Below, in pieces: positions 1-7,059 of a stretch of DNA of 56,187 nucleotides (the stretch's first letter is position 1; each line of letters begins with the position of its first letter). A program made the position numbers and the translations under genes. The notes under the pieces are model-generated. The model was not told where the DNA came from and ran no database searches. It was given only the letters and a program-made list of their open reading frames with translations. Origin of the DNA: Hydrogenimonas sp. GTDB lineage: Bacteria; Campylobacterota; Campylobacteria; Campylobacterales; Hydrogenimonadaceae. The stretch spans positions 1-56,187 of the forward strand of contig WFYC01000036.1 of the NCBI GenBank assembly GCA_015490295.1, written 5' to 3'.

Positions 1-95
1 GGGATATAGGGGGTGGAATTTGGGATTTGGGGGATGGGGTATCGCTTTCGGAACCGTACTCCATATTCGCATCTCCATATCCTATATCCAAATAT
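1..95. repeat. Degenerate 7-bp arrays in inverted halves, inside rmlB
   Basis: Positions 1-42 split into six 7-mers on the plus strand: GGGATAT, AGGGGGT, GGAATTT, GGGATTT, GGGGGAT, GGGGTAT. Positions 61-95 split into five 7-mers that on the minus strand read ATATTTG, GATATAG, GATATGG, AGATGCG, AATATGG, i.e. a related motif in the opposite orientation. The 18-bp centre lets GGGGTA (36-41) pair with TACTCC (57-62). The plus-strand motif matches the array at 15714-15769. The array may extend beyond position 1. Confidence 0.7.
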
Positions 96-475
96 CTCTC
101 TTTGTATTTGAAAGGGCCGTCCATCCACTGCTTATAGGCTACGTCCAGCAGGGTGAACGTTCCGTTTACGTTTGTCTCTATGAAGACACCCGGGTTCTTG
201 ATGGAGTTGTCCACATGAGATTCGGCGGCGAAGTGGATGACTCCTTGAATATCGTACTCGTTGAAAATCTGTTCCACAAGTTCACGGTTACAGATGTCGC
301 CTTTTATAAACCTGTATCTGGGATGGTTCTCGACCTCTTTCAGGTTTTCGAGGCTGCCGGCATATGTTAGTAGATCGAGATTTACAATCTGATACTTAGG
401 ATACTTTTGCAGAAAGTATGGAACGAAGTTCGAGCCTATGAAACCTGCACATCCGGTTACCAATATATTCTTCAT
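1..475 (-). CDS. rmlB: dTDP-glucose 4,6-dehydratase, N-terminal part (runs off window)
   Basis: Catalyses dehydration of dTDP-glucose to the 4-keto-6-deoxy sugar in dTDP-rhamnose-type sugar synthesis in the cytoplasm. Seen: ATG at 475 (ATGA overlap with the rmlA stop), Rossmann motif GCAGFIGSN near residues 9-17, the [12 protein letters not shown] segment, and [12 protein letters not shown], all typical of RmlB; the frame stays open to the window edge (about 158 codons). The family then normally continues to a STDEVYG-type motif, which is not reached here. Odd: after the conserved NVNGTFTLL helix the protein enters a low-complexity stretch encoded by 7-bp repeats (positions 1-95), at a place where RmlB proteins have a variable surface loop. 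It could be a tolerated in-frame insertion or the start of a disrupted gene; the missing 3' part decides. Confidence 0.9.
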   Translation of the reverse strand, partial: MKNILVTGCAGFIGSNFVPYFLQKYPKYQIVNLDLLTYAGSLENLKEVENHPRYRFIKGDICNRELVEQIFNEYDIQGVIHFAAESHVDNSIKNPGVFIETNVNGTFTLLDVAYKQWMDGPFKYKERYLDIGYGDANMEYGSESDTPSPKSQIPPPIS

Positions 476-1341
476 TTCGCTTTCGCCATCTCTATCATGT
501 ATTGTCCATATTCAGACTTCATGTACGGTTTCGCCAGTTCGATGAGCTGATCGGAGCTTATCCACCCTTTATAGTGGGCTATTTCTTCTATACACGCGAC
601 TTTGTAGCCCTGTCTGTGCTCTATGGTGCGGATGAAACTGCTCGCTTCCGCAAGGCTTTCGTGAGTACCCGTATCGAGCCACGCGTAACCGCGTCTGAGC
701 AGTTGGACTTCGAGTTTCCCGCGTTTTAGATACTCCTGGTTTACAGAAGTTATCTCCAGTTCTCCTCTGGCTGAGGGTTTTACGCTTTTTGCTATCTCTA
801 TGACGTCATTGTCGTAAAAATAGAGCCCTGTAACTGCAAAGTTGCTTTTTGGTTTTTCAGGTTTCTCTTCTATGGAGATCACTTTGAGATCTTCATCGAA
901 CTCCACGACGCCGAAACGCTCCGGGTCTTTTACCTGGTATCCGAAAATTGTGGCGCCGCTCTCTTTGGATGCGGCCTTTTCCAGGATAGGGGTGAGCCCC
1001 GGACCGTAGAAGATATTGTCACCCAATATAAGACATACATTGTCGTCATCGATAAACTCTTCACCTATTATAAAAGCCTGGGCAAGCCCGTCGGGGCTCT
1101 TTTGTACAGCGTAGCTGAAGCTCATTCCCAGATGGCTTCCGTCTCCGAGAAGCTCTTCGAATCTGCCGATATCGCTGGGGGTGGAGATTATCAACACCTC
1201 TTTTATCCCAGCCAGCATAACTACGGACAGGGGGTAGTATATCATCGGTTTGTCGTATACGGGCAGAAGCTGCTTGCTGATAACTTCGGTTATGGGGTAG
1301 AGGCGTGTACCGCTGCCGCCTGCCAGGATAATTGCTTTCAT
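472..1341 (-). CDS. rmlA: Glucose-1-phosphate thymidylyltransferase
   Basis: Makes dTDP-glucose from dTTP and glucose-1-phosphate, the first step of dTDP-rhamnose synthesis. The 289-aa length is normal for RmlA. The nucleotide-binding signature [11 protein letters not shown] lies near residues 7-17, followed by [16 protein letters not shown] and the LGDNIFYG and [10 protein letters not shown] segments expected of the family. It overlaps the start of rmlB by ATGA, so the two are translationally coupled on the minus strand. It is divergent from cysD across a 218-bp AT-rich gap. RfbA is a synonym. Confidence is high. Confidence 0.95.
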   Translation of the reverse strand: MKAIILAGGSGTRLYPITEVISKQLLPVYDKPMIYYPLSVVMLAGIKEVLIISTPSDIGRFEELLGDGSHLGMSFSYAVQKSPDGLAQAFIIGEEFIDDDNVCLILGDNIFYGPGLTPILEKAASKESGATIFGYQVKDPERFGVVEFDEDLKVISIEEKPEKPKSNFAVTGLYFYDNDVIEIAKSVKPSARGELEITSVNQEYLKRGKLEVQLLRRGYAWLDTGTHESLAEASSFIRTIEHRQGYKVACIEEIAHYKGWISSDQLIELAKPYMKSEYGQYMIEMAKAK

Positions 1342-1559
1342 GCGAGTCAGTTCTTTATATTGAAATTTCTAAATAAATAGTAAACTGCCATAGACACTAT
1401 TAATCTTAATGAAAAAATAATTATAAAGTGGTTAAATTGGCTAAAAAATCAAAGAGAATAGAATGGATGATACAAAAGTTAACTATAAAAACTGGGCAAT
1501 CTCTTTTTAAAAAGTTTTTCAATATAATTGTATTCCAAAACTGAACAAAAAGATTTAAC
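1342..1559. promoter_or_regulatory. Divergent rmlA / cysD promoter region
   Basis: This 218-bp AT-rich gap separates the divergently transcribed rmlA and cysD genes. A TATAAT hexamer at 1523-1528 lies 31 bp before the cysD ATG and is a reasonable plus-strand -10 element. The cysD ribosome binding site is weak (AAAAAGA before the ATG at 1560). No clear operator was recognised. Confidence 0.45.
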
Positions 1560-2468
1560 ATGAGTGAACAGAGAATGACGCACCTAAAACAGCTCGAAGC
1601 CGAAAGTATATATATACTGCGTGAAGTGGCGGCTACATTTTCCAATCCGGTCATGATGTACTCGATCGGTAAAGACAGCTCGGTTATGCTCCACCTTGCG
1701 ATGAAAGCCTTTTACCCTGCCAAACCGCCCTTTCCGCTGCTGCATGTAGATACGCTCTGGAAGTTCAAAGAGATGATAGAGTTTCGCGACAGGCGGGTCA
1801 AAGAGCTTGGAGTGGACCTGGTGGTGCACTCCAACCCGGAAGGTATCGAAATGGGCATCAACCCGTTCGTTCACGGCTCTAAAGTACATACGGACATTAT
1901 GAAGACGCAGGCTCTTAAACAGGCCCTGAATGCGGGTGGATACGATGCCGTAATCGGGGGGGCGAGGCGTGACGAAGAGAAGAGCCGCGCCAAGGAGCGG
2001 ATCTTCTCATTCAGAGACAAAAACCACCGCTGGGACCCGAAAAACCAGAGGCCCGAGCTCTGGAGTCTTTTCAATACCAAAATCCACAAGGGCGAGAGTG
2101 TCAGGGTTTTTCCCCTTTCGAACTGGACCGAACTCGATATCTGGCAGTATATATATCTCGAAGATATTCCGATCGTACCGCTATATTTCGCAAAAGAGCG
2201 TCCGGTAGTCGAGTATGAAGGCGCCAAGATTATGGTCGATGACGAAAGAATGCCGGAAGAGCTGAGAAAAAAGGCGAAAATGGAGAAAGTCCGCTTCAGA
2301 ACCCTGGGCTGCTACCCTCTAAGCGGCGCCATAGAGTCCAATGCCTCCACCCTGCCGGAGGTTATAAGCGAGATGCTTCTAAGCCGCAACAGCGAGCGCG
2401 AAGGGAGGCTCATAGACAAGGACCAGGAAGGGTCGATGGAGAAGAAGAAGATTGAAGGGTATTTCTAA
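1560..2468 (+). CDS. cysD: Sulfate adenylyltransferase, small subunit
   Basis: The PP-loop subunit of ATP sulfurylase; with CysN it forms adenosine 5'-phosphosulfate (APS) from ATP and sulfate. The 302-aa length equals that of the E. coli protein. The PP-loop motif SIGKDS is at residues 35-40, followed by [10 protein letters not shown] and the [20 protein letters not shown] segment characteristic of CysD. It is the first gene of a plus-strand operon. Normally cysN follows directly; here a four-helix-bundle gene lies between them. A small AGCC-TTCG-GGCT hairpin (2470-2481) begins immediately after the stop codon. Confidence 0.96.
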   Translation: MSEQRMTHLKQLEAESIYILREVAATFSNPVMMYSIGKDSSVMLHLAMKAFYPAKPPFPLLHVDTLWKFKEMIEFRDRRVKELGVDLVVHSNPEGIEMGINPFVHGSKVHTDIMKTQALKQALNAGGYDAVIGGARRDEEKSRAKERIFSFRDKNHRWDPKNQRPELWSLFNTKIHKGESVRVFPLSNWTELDIWQYIYLEDIPIVPLYFAKERPVVEYEGAKIMVDDERMPEELRKKAKMEKVRFRTLGCYPLSGAIESNASTLPEVISEMLLSRNSEREGRLIDKDQEGSMEKKKIEGYF

Positions 2469-2469
2469 C

Positions 2470-2481
2470 AGCCTTCGGGCT
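2470..2481 (+). other. Short UUCG-loop hairpin after cysD
   Basis: AGCC (2470-2473), TTCG loop, GGCT (2478-2481). It is a 4-bp stem with a very stable UUCG tetraloop, just after the cysD stop and just before the heptamer array. There is no uridine run, so it is more likely a processing or pausing structure than a terminator. Confidence 0.4.
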
Positions 2482-2508
2482 TTCGTCATTCGTATTTCAT
2501 TATTGGCA
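2481..2508 (+). repeat. 7-bp array (ATTCGTN type), left flank of the four-helix-bundle gene
   Basis: Four consecutive 7-mers: TTTCGTC, ATTCGTA, TTTCATT, ATTGGCA. They end three bases before the ATG of the next gene. The same type in inverted orientation flanks the other side of that gene (2894-2921), and both arrays end inward in TTGG. A third copy lies at 4346-4408. Confidence 0.7.
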
Positions 2509-2510
2509 AA

Positions 2511-2933
2511 ATGGAGAAATTCCGAATGAAATGTGAAAATCTGGAGGTTTGGAAGCAGTCAGCAGCATTGAGTGCCGACATTTATTTGAACCTGGCCGAT
2601 ATGAAAGATTTCGGTTTTAAAGATCAGCTAACACGGGCGGGGCTCTCTATACCAAGCAATATAGCTGAAGGTATGGAAAGGATTTCGCAGCAGGAGAAAA
2701 TTCGATTTCTTGACATCGCCAGAGCCTCTTCGGCAGAGGCGATGACTCAGGTTTATATCGGAATGAAGATCAAATACATTACACCGGACAAAGGAAAGGA
2801 GTGGATAGAAAGACTCGATCATATTGCAAAGATGATCAGCTCGTTGATCAATTCAATCAATCAGACCATTTCAAATAATAAAAAGAGAAACACCAATGAC
2901 GAACAACGAACAACGAACAACTATAGCCGATGA
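2511..2933 (+). CDS. Four-helix-bundle protein of the S23 / Avd-like family
   Basis: A 140-aa helical protein. The N-terminal motif NLEVWKQSAAL, the central RAGLSIPSNIAEGMER and the following FLDIARASSAEA match the four-helix-bundle family found in 23S rRNA intervening sequences and related to the accessory protein Avd of diversity-generating retroelements (family knowledge). Its molecular role is not established; no reverse transcriptase or variable repeat is visible here. ATG 2511 is used; ATG 2526 is also possible and closer to the family start. It splits cysD from cysN. Its last 13 codons (about 2894-2933) are made of the 7-bp array and overlap cysN by 38 bp, so the C-terminal NNKKRNTNDEQRTTNN tail is probably a repeat-derived extension. 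Inward-facing arrays on both sides suggest it arrived as a unit. Confidence 0.88.
   Translation: MEKFRMKCENLEVWKQSAALSADIYLNLADMKDFGFKDQLTRAGLSIPSNIAEGMERISQQEKIRFLDIARASSAEAMTQVYIGMKIKYITPDKGKEWIERLDHIAKMISSLINSINQTISNNKKRNTNDEQRTTNNYSR
2894..2921 (-). repeat. 7-bp array (GTTCGTT type), right flank, inverted
   Basis: Plus strand: CAATGAC followed by three exact copies of GAACAAC; on the minus strand this is a GTTCGTT-type repeat that ends inward in TTGG. It is related to the left array 2481-2508 but in opposite orientation. It codes at once for the tail of the four-helix-bundle protein and for the first residues of CysN (NNEQRTT in both products, because 21 bp is both three repeats and seven codons). 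Confidence 0.75.
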
Positions 2934-4344
2934 CATCATCGGCTATCTGAAGCAACACGAAAACAAGCAGATGCTTCGCTTCATTACGTGCGGGAGCGTG
3001 GATGACGGGAAGTCTACGCTTATCGGGCGTCTGCTCTATGACAGCAAGATGATCTTTGAAGATCAGCTGGCCGCAGTGAAAAGCGAGACTAAAAAGTACG
3101 GTACCGTGGGTGATGCCGAGATAGATTTCGCGCTTCTGATCGACGGTCTTCAGAGTGAAAGGGAGCAGGGTATTACCATAGATGTGGCTTACCGCTTTTT
3201 CGCTACCGACAGACGCAAATATATAATAGCCGATACCCCCGGGCACGAGCAGTATACGCGCAATATGGTTACGGGTGCGAGTACGGCCGATCTTGCCGTT
3301 ATTTTGATAGATGCCAGAAAAGGTGTACTGACCCAGACGAGGCGCCACTCGTTTCTCGTGAGTCTTCTCGGCATTCGGAATATTGTTGTCGCCGTAAACA
3401 AGATGGATCTTGTCGACTATAGCGAAGAGCGTTTCAATGAGATAATTGTAGATTACGAGCGGATGTATGAGCAACTGAGATTTTCTCTGCCCTACAAGAG
3501 TTTCCGCCAAAAGATAGATTTCATTCCGATGTCTGCACTTAAAGGGGACAATGTAGTCGAAAACTCAGCAAAAATGAGCTGGTACGAGGGAGCCGCTCTT
3601 TTGCCCTATCTCGATACGGTGACGATAGAGAGAAGCGACTTCAAGGCGTTTCGTTTTCCGGTACAGTATGTGAACCGTCCGAATCTCGATTTTCGCGGTT
3701 TTGCCGGTACTATAGCTTCCGGCACTATAGAACGAGGCGAGAGGATTGTAGTTTATCCGTCTCAAAAGAGCTCCGGCATCAAGTCTATAGTTTTGCCTTT
3801 GAGCCCGGAAAAAGAGTGCTCGATGGCCGAAGAAGCCGGTTTTCCGATGGCCGTTACGCTTACACTCGATGACGAAATAGATATATCCCGTGGCGATCTG
3901 ATCGTAAAAGAGGGGGATAAACCGCCCCATTTCAGCGACAGTTTCGAAGCGATGCTCGTCTGGATGGATGAAGAGCCGCTGAAGAGCAGGGAGTATATTG
4001 TCAAACTCTACTCCAAAGAGGTCAATGCGGTTGTAAGTTCCATTATGTTCAAGCGGGATGTCAACGACTGGGAGAAGATAGAGGCCAAAAGCCTCGAACT
4101 CAACGACATCGCCAGGGTAAAGATCGACCTTACACAAAAGGTCGCGTTCGATCTTTATGAAGAGAACAAGCGTACCGGAGCTTTCATAATGATAGACAAG
4201 ATCACCAACAATACCGTGGCGGCCGGAATGATAGCCGGTATCTCCACCAGGCATAAAACCGAGAGGGTCTATACTGAGGCGGAAAAGGCTTTGAATGCGT
4301 TTGTAAGGGAGCATTTCCCGGAGTGGGAGTGCAAGGAGATATGA
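2896..4344 (+). CDS. cysN: Sulfate adenylyltransferase, GTPase subunit
   Basis: The GTPase subunit that couples GTP hydrolysis to APS formation by CysD. The 482 residues match the family (about 475 without a kinase domain). Visible motifs: P-loop GSVDDGKS (33-40), DTPGH (113-117), NKMD (168-171), then elongation-factor-like beta barrels. No APS kinase domain is fused; separate kinase genes follow. ATG 2896 is preceded by AAAGAGAAA as ribosome binding site and lies inside the upstream gene. The first nine or so residues are encoded by the 7-bp array, so the natural N-terminus was altered or supplied by the repeat; conservation resumes around IADDIIGYLKQHENKQMLRF. Confidence 0.96.
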   Translation: MTNNEQRTTIADDIIGYLKQHENKQMLRFITCGSVDDGKSTLIGRLLYDSKMIFEDQLAAVKSETKKYGTVGDAEIDFALLIDGLQSEREQGITIDVAYRFFATDRRKYIIADTPGHEQYTRNMVTGASTADLAVILIDARKGVLTQTRRHSFLVSLLGIRNIVVAVNKMDLVDYSEERFNEIIVDYERMYEQLRFSLPYKSFRQKIDFIPMSALKGDNVVENSAKMSWYEGAALLPYLDTVTIERSDFKAFRFPVQYVNRPNLDFRGFAGTIASGTIERGERIVVYPSQKSSGIKSIVLPLSPEKECSMAEEAGFPMAVTLTLDDEIDISRGDLIVKEGDKPPHFSDSFEAMLVWMDEEPLKSREYIVKLYSKEVNAVVSSIMFKRDVNDWEKIEAKSLELNDIARVKIDLTQKVAFDLYEENKRTGAFIMIDKITNNTVAAGMIAGISTRHKTERVYTEAEKALNAFVREHFPEWECKEI

Positions 4345-4345
4345 G

Positions 4346-4408
4346 ATTCGTTGAGCGTTATCCGTTGTCGGTGATTCGTGATTCGATTTTTGTAATTCAA
4401 AACAATCG
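4346..4408 (+). repeat. Solo 7-bp array (ATTCGTN type) after cysN
   Basis: Nine consecutive 7-mers starting two bases after the cysN stop: ATTCGTT, GAGCGTT, ATCCGTT, GTCGGTG, ATTCGTG, ATTCGAT, TTTTGTA, ATTCAAA, ACAATCG. The consensus is ATTCGTN with increasing decay rightwards. It has the same orientation as the array at 2481-2508, but no four-helix-bundle gene is attached. It fills most of the cysN to APS-kinase-like gene gap. Confidence 0.65.
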
Positions 4409-4446
4409 GATAACAAGAAGATAATTTATGAATCAAAGATTTTTGA

Positions 4447-5172
4447 ATGTATAAAGAGACCAACCTCCGCTCTATCGCCAAAGGTGTCAGCTGGCGCTTC
4501 GTCGCCACGGGAACCACCATCACTATCGTATATATCTTTTTCGGCAGGCTCGATCTCGCCGTCGCGGCCGGGGTCATCGAGACCGTGTTGAAGATAGCTC
4601 TCTATTGGGGGCATGAAAAGGTTTGGCAGAGAGTCAGGTTCGGCAAAAAGCGTATAGAGCCTTTTAATGTCTGGTTTACGGGTCTGCCGCTGAGCGGAAA
4701 GAGTACAATCGCCGACAAACTCTATGCAAAGCTTCAGAAGCTCGATATTCCCATCGAGCGGATAGATTCCAAAGATATTAGAGAGCTCATTCCCGACCTG
4801 GGCTACACCAGGGAGGATAGAAACCGCCATATGAAGCGCATAGGCCACCTCATACAGACCCTGCAGAAAAACTCCATCTCTACTGTGGCTTCGTTCGTTT
4901 CGCCCTACAGGGAGTCGAGAAAAGCGATCCGCACCATGGTAAAAAACAATATCGTAGTCTATGTAAAAGCGGACCTGGAGTCGTGCAAGAAGCGCGACTA
5001 TAAAGGGGTCTACAAGAGGGCTTTGGACGGAGAGCTTAAAAACTTTACCGGCATAAGCGATGTCTACGAAGAGCCGCAGCATGCCGAGATCGTAATAGAT
5101 ACGGAGAAGACCGACCCGGACGAAGCGGCGGAAATTGTCTTCAGGTATATAAAGAAGCACTACATAAAATAG
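4447..5172 (+). CDS. DUF2061 membrane domain fused to an APS-kinase-like domain
   Basis: A 241-aa two-part protein. Residues 1-65 hold a DUF2061-type membrane segment (WRFVATGTTITIVYIFFG, then a second hydrophobic helix ending near GHEKVW). Residues 72-241 resemble adenylylsulfate kinase: P-loop GLPLSGKST (79-87), VASFVSPYRESR, and the GVYKRALDGELKNFTGISDVYEEP segment. The APS-binding DGDN motif of true CysC is replaced by IDSKDIR (106-112), so substrate or activity may differ. It is followed 15 bp later by a canonical cysC. It may be a membrane-anchored paralogue that channels or senses APS/PAPS; this is inference. Confidence 0.85.
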   Translation: MYKETNLRSIAKGVSWRFVATGTTITIVYIFFGRLDLAVAAGVIETVLKIALYWGHEKVWQRVRFGKKRIEPFNVWFTGLPLSGKSTIADKLYAKLQKLDIPIERIDSKDIRELIPDLGYTREDRNRHMKRIGHLIQTLQKNSISTVASFVSPYRESRKAIRTMVKNNIVVYVKADLESCKKRDYKGVYKRALDGELKNFTGISDVYEEPQHAEIVIDTEKTDPDEAAEIVFRYIKKHYIK

Positions 5173-5187
5173 AGAATAGGAGCGGCA

Positions 5188-5817
5188 TTGGAGTATAGAA
5201 GCAGAGAGTCGAAAAAGGGTACGAATGTTGTCTGGCACAACCATAAGATTACGAAGGCTCAGCGCTCGGCGCTGAAAAAGCAGCGTCCCTGTATATTGTG
5301 GTTTACCGGGCTCAGCGGCTCCGGCAAATCCACCATAGCCAATGCGGTGGAAGGAAGACTCTATGAGATGGGCAGGCACACATACCTGCTCGACGGAGAC
5401 AACATAAGACACGGCCTGAACAGGGAGCTTGGGTTTAGCGACGAAGACAGGGTGGAGAATATCCGACGTATAGGGGAGGTCTCTAAACTCTTCGTAGATA
5501 GCGGAACGATCGTTCTCTCTGCTTTTATATCACCTTTTAAGAGTGATAGGATGAAAGTGAGGGAGCTTGTGGAAGAGGGTGAGTTCATAGAGATCTTTGT
5601 CGATGTTCCGCTTGAGGTCTGCGAAGCGAGAGACCCCAAAGGGCTCTACAAAAAAGCGAGGAGGGGCGAAATAGGCGACTTTACCGGAATCAGCTCCCCT
5701 TACGAACCGCCCGAAAATCCGGAGATAAGGCTTCCGGCACATGAACAGAGTATCGAAGAGTCTGTAGAGCAGATTGTAGACTATTTGAGAGAGAGAGGAT
5801 ACCTCGATGGGAAGTAG
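5188..5817 (+). CDS. cysC: Adenylylsulfate (APS) kinase
   Basis: Phosphorylates APS to PAPS. The 209-aa protein has P-loop GLSGSGKST (41-49), [10 protein letters not shown] (from residue 69), [21 protein letters not shown] and FISPFKSDR, all canonical. The start is TTG at 5188 with AGGAG five bases upstream. It overlaps cysQ by 11 bp, so the operon continues. Since no PAPS or APS reductase is present in the window, the PAPS may feed assimilation elsewhere or sulfotransfer; the adjacent nucleotide-sugar genes make surface sulfation worth considering (inference). Confidence 0.95.
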   Translation: MEYRSRESKKGTNVVWHNHKITKAQRSALKKQRPCILWFTGLSGSGKSTIANAVEGRLYEMGRHTYLLDGDNIRHGLNRELGFSDEDRVENIRRIGEVSKLFVDSGTIVLSAFISPFKSDRMKVRELVEEGEFIEIFVDVPLEVCEARDPKGLYKKARRGEIGDFTGISSPYEPPENPEIRLPAHEQSIEESVEQIVDYLRERGYLDGK

Positions 5818-6673
5818 AGAGAGCGGGAAGAGAGCGGAGTTTTTGGAGTCTGTAAATTTGGACGATGTCGTAAAGATCGCTATTGAAGCCGGCAGAGAGG
5901 TTATGAAGATATACGCAAGAGATTTCAATGTCGAATACAAAGAGGACGCTTCACCGCTGACGGAAGCCGACCTGCACGCCAACGAGGTAATCTGCTCAGG
6001 CCTGAAAAAACTTTGGCCGCAAACACCCATTCTTTCGGAAGAGAATAGAGAAATTCCGTACGAGGAGAGGAGAGAGTGGGAGTTTTTCTGGTGTATTGAC
6101 CCGATAGACGGTACGAAAGAGTTTATAAAAAAGAGCGGTGAATTTACCATAAATATAGCTTTGGTGAATAAAGACACTCCGGTTCTGGGTGTAGTATTTG
6201 CGCCGGCGATCGGGACTATATACTATTCAAAAAGAGGAAGCGGCGCATGGAAAGCTTCGGTGGATGAGGAATGGAGCCTCAAAGAGGATTCGAAAAAGAG
6301 ACTTCCGCTCGTTGTTGATGATTCAAAAGGAGTCGGTAAAGACGGGATTGTCGTGGTGGCCAGCAAATCACACCTGAACGAAGAGACAAAAAGCTTTATA
6401 GGCTCTCTCGAAGAGGAGAACGGGAGGGTTGTACGCATATCCAAAGGGAGCTCTCTTAAACTTCTGATGGTGGCTGAAGGTACGGCAGATATCTACCCCA
6501 GACTCGGGCCTACGATGGAGTGGGATACCGCTGCTGCCGACGCTATAGTTCGTGAGAGCGGAAAGGTGGTTTTGAATGCGGATGGAGTAGTTGACATTGG
6601 TGAGCTTGAGAATATGCCTTCCTTGACTTATAATAAGCATAACTTGCTAAACCCCTGGTTTATAGTTCAGTAA
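5807..6673 (+). CDS. cysQ: 3'(2'),5'-bisphosphate nucleotidase
   Basis: Removes the 3' phosphate of PAP (and PAPS), recycling the inhibitory by-product of PAPS-using reactions. It belongs to the inositol-monophosphatase fold. The metal-binding motif DPIDGTKE is at residues 98-105 and the second motif WDTAAADAI at about 239-247. The 288-aa length is slightly above E. coli CysQ because of an N-terminal extension. ATG 5807 lies inside the end of cysC. The following 60 bp hold no clear terminator before the riboswitch leader. Confidence 0.92.
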   Translation: MGSRESGKRAEFLESVNLDDVVKIAIEAGREVMKIYARDFNVEYKEDASPLTEADLHANEVICSGLKKLWPQTPILSEENREIPYEERREWEFFWCIDPIDGTKEFIKKSGEFTINIALVNKDTPVLGVVFAPAIGTIYYSKRGSGAWKASVDEEWSLKEDSKKRLPLVVDDSKGVGKDGIVVVASKSHLNEETKSFIGSLEEENGRVVRISKGSSLKLLMVAEGTADIYPRLGPTMEWDTAAADAIVRESGKVVLNADGVVDIGELENMPSLTYNKHNLLNPWFIVQ

Positions 6674-7059
6674 AATTAATATATTTGATTTAGTTTTTTG
6701 TTATTGTGTCTATGGTATTATTTAAAAGCTAATAAATTGCCAAACCTGTTGTGAAGCAGGGACGGAAAGCCATGGGTCTTTATCGCTCCACTTTTCTAAA
6801 GCTGTAAAGATCGCCAGGTTGCCTCTTGTGTCAAGAGTAAATATTGATGAAAAAAGAATCTCATCAGCTCACCGAATGCTTCCTTCCCTCTTCATTTTTG
6901 TTTTGTCAAGATGCGTTTTTTTAAATCGTGTGCATGATTCATTAACGAGAATGAATATCTTGTCTTGTAGAGATAAAGTTATACTACAATCTCTCCTTGG
7001 CAGGTCAGTTATAATAATGATTTTGCACCGACTGACTGAATGACTTGGGAGGTCAAACC
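6674..7059 (+). promoter_or_regulatory. Long leader region of the DUF1800/DUF1501 operon
   Basis: A 386-bp non-coding stretch. A TATTAT hexamer at 6716-6721 could be the -10 of a promoter starting near 6728, just before the riboswitch. After the aptamer comes a short perfect hairpin CTCTTG-TGT-CAAGAG (6823-6837) and then about 220 nt of AT-rich sequence. I saw no strong GC-rich terminator with a uridine run, so the mode of control (termination, translation or processing) is unclear. The open frame 6819-7043 shows no coding character. Confidence 0.5.
6733..6825 (+). ncRNA. c-di-GMP-I riboswitch (GEMM-I) aptamer
   Basis: Conserved core CAAACC (6741-6746), a six-bp P2 stem CCTGTT/AGCAGG (6745-6750 and 6755-6760) closed by the GNRA tetraloop GTGA, the joining element GGGACGGAAAGCC (6759-6771; consensus GGGACGCAAAGCC), a P3 stem TCTTTA/TAAAGA (6777-6782 and 6805-6810), and the 3' element GCCAGGTTGCC (6813-6823). 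Order, spacing and tetraloop fit the GEMM-I family, which binds cyclic di-GMP. Two deviations: one C-to-G change in the joining element and one mismatch in the terminal P1 pairing (GCCAA against TTGCC). It most likely controls the genes at 7060-10019. Confidence 0.8.

Noticed and set aside
2511-2933. Diversity-generating retroelement
   Set aside because: The Avd-like four-helix-bundle gene raised this, but there is no reverse transcriptase, no template/variable repeat pair and no C-type-lectin target gene in the window.
2511-2933. 23S rRNA intervening sequence
   Set aside because: The protein family also occurs in rRNA intervening sequences, but no rRNA sequence surrounds it here; it lies between cysD and cysN.
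4426-5412. Long antisense frame opposite the APS-kinase genes
   Set aside because: It is fully overlapped by two well-supported kinase genes and has no start signal or recognisable motif.
6819-7043. Protein-coding gene in the riboswitch leader
   Set aside because: The frame begins inside the aptamer, has no ribosome binding site and shows no family resemblance or coding bias.
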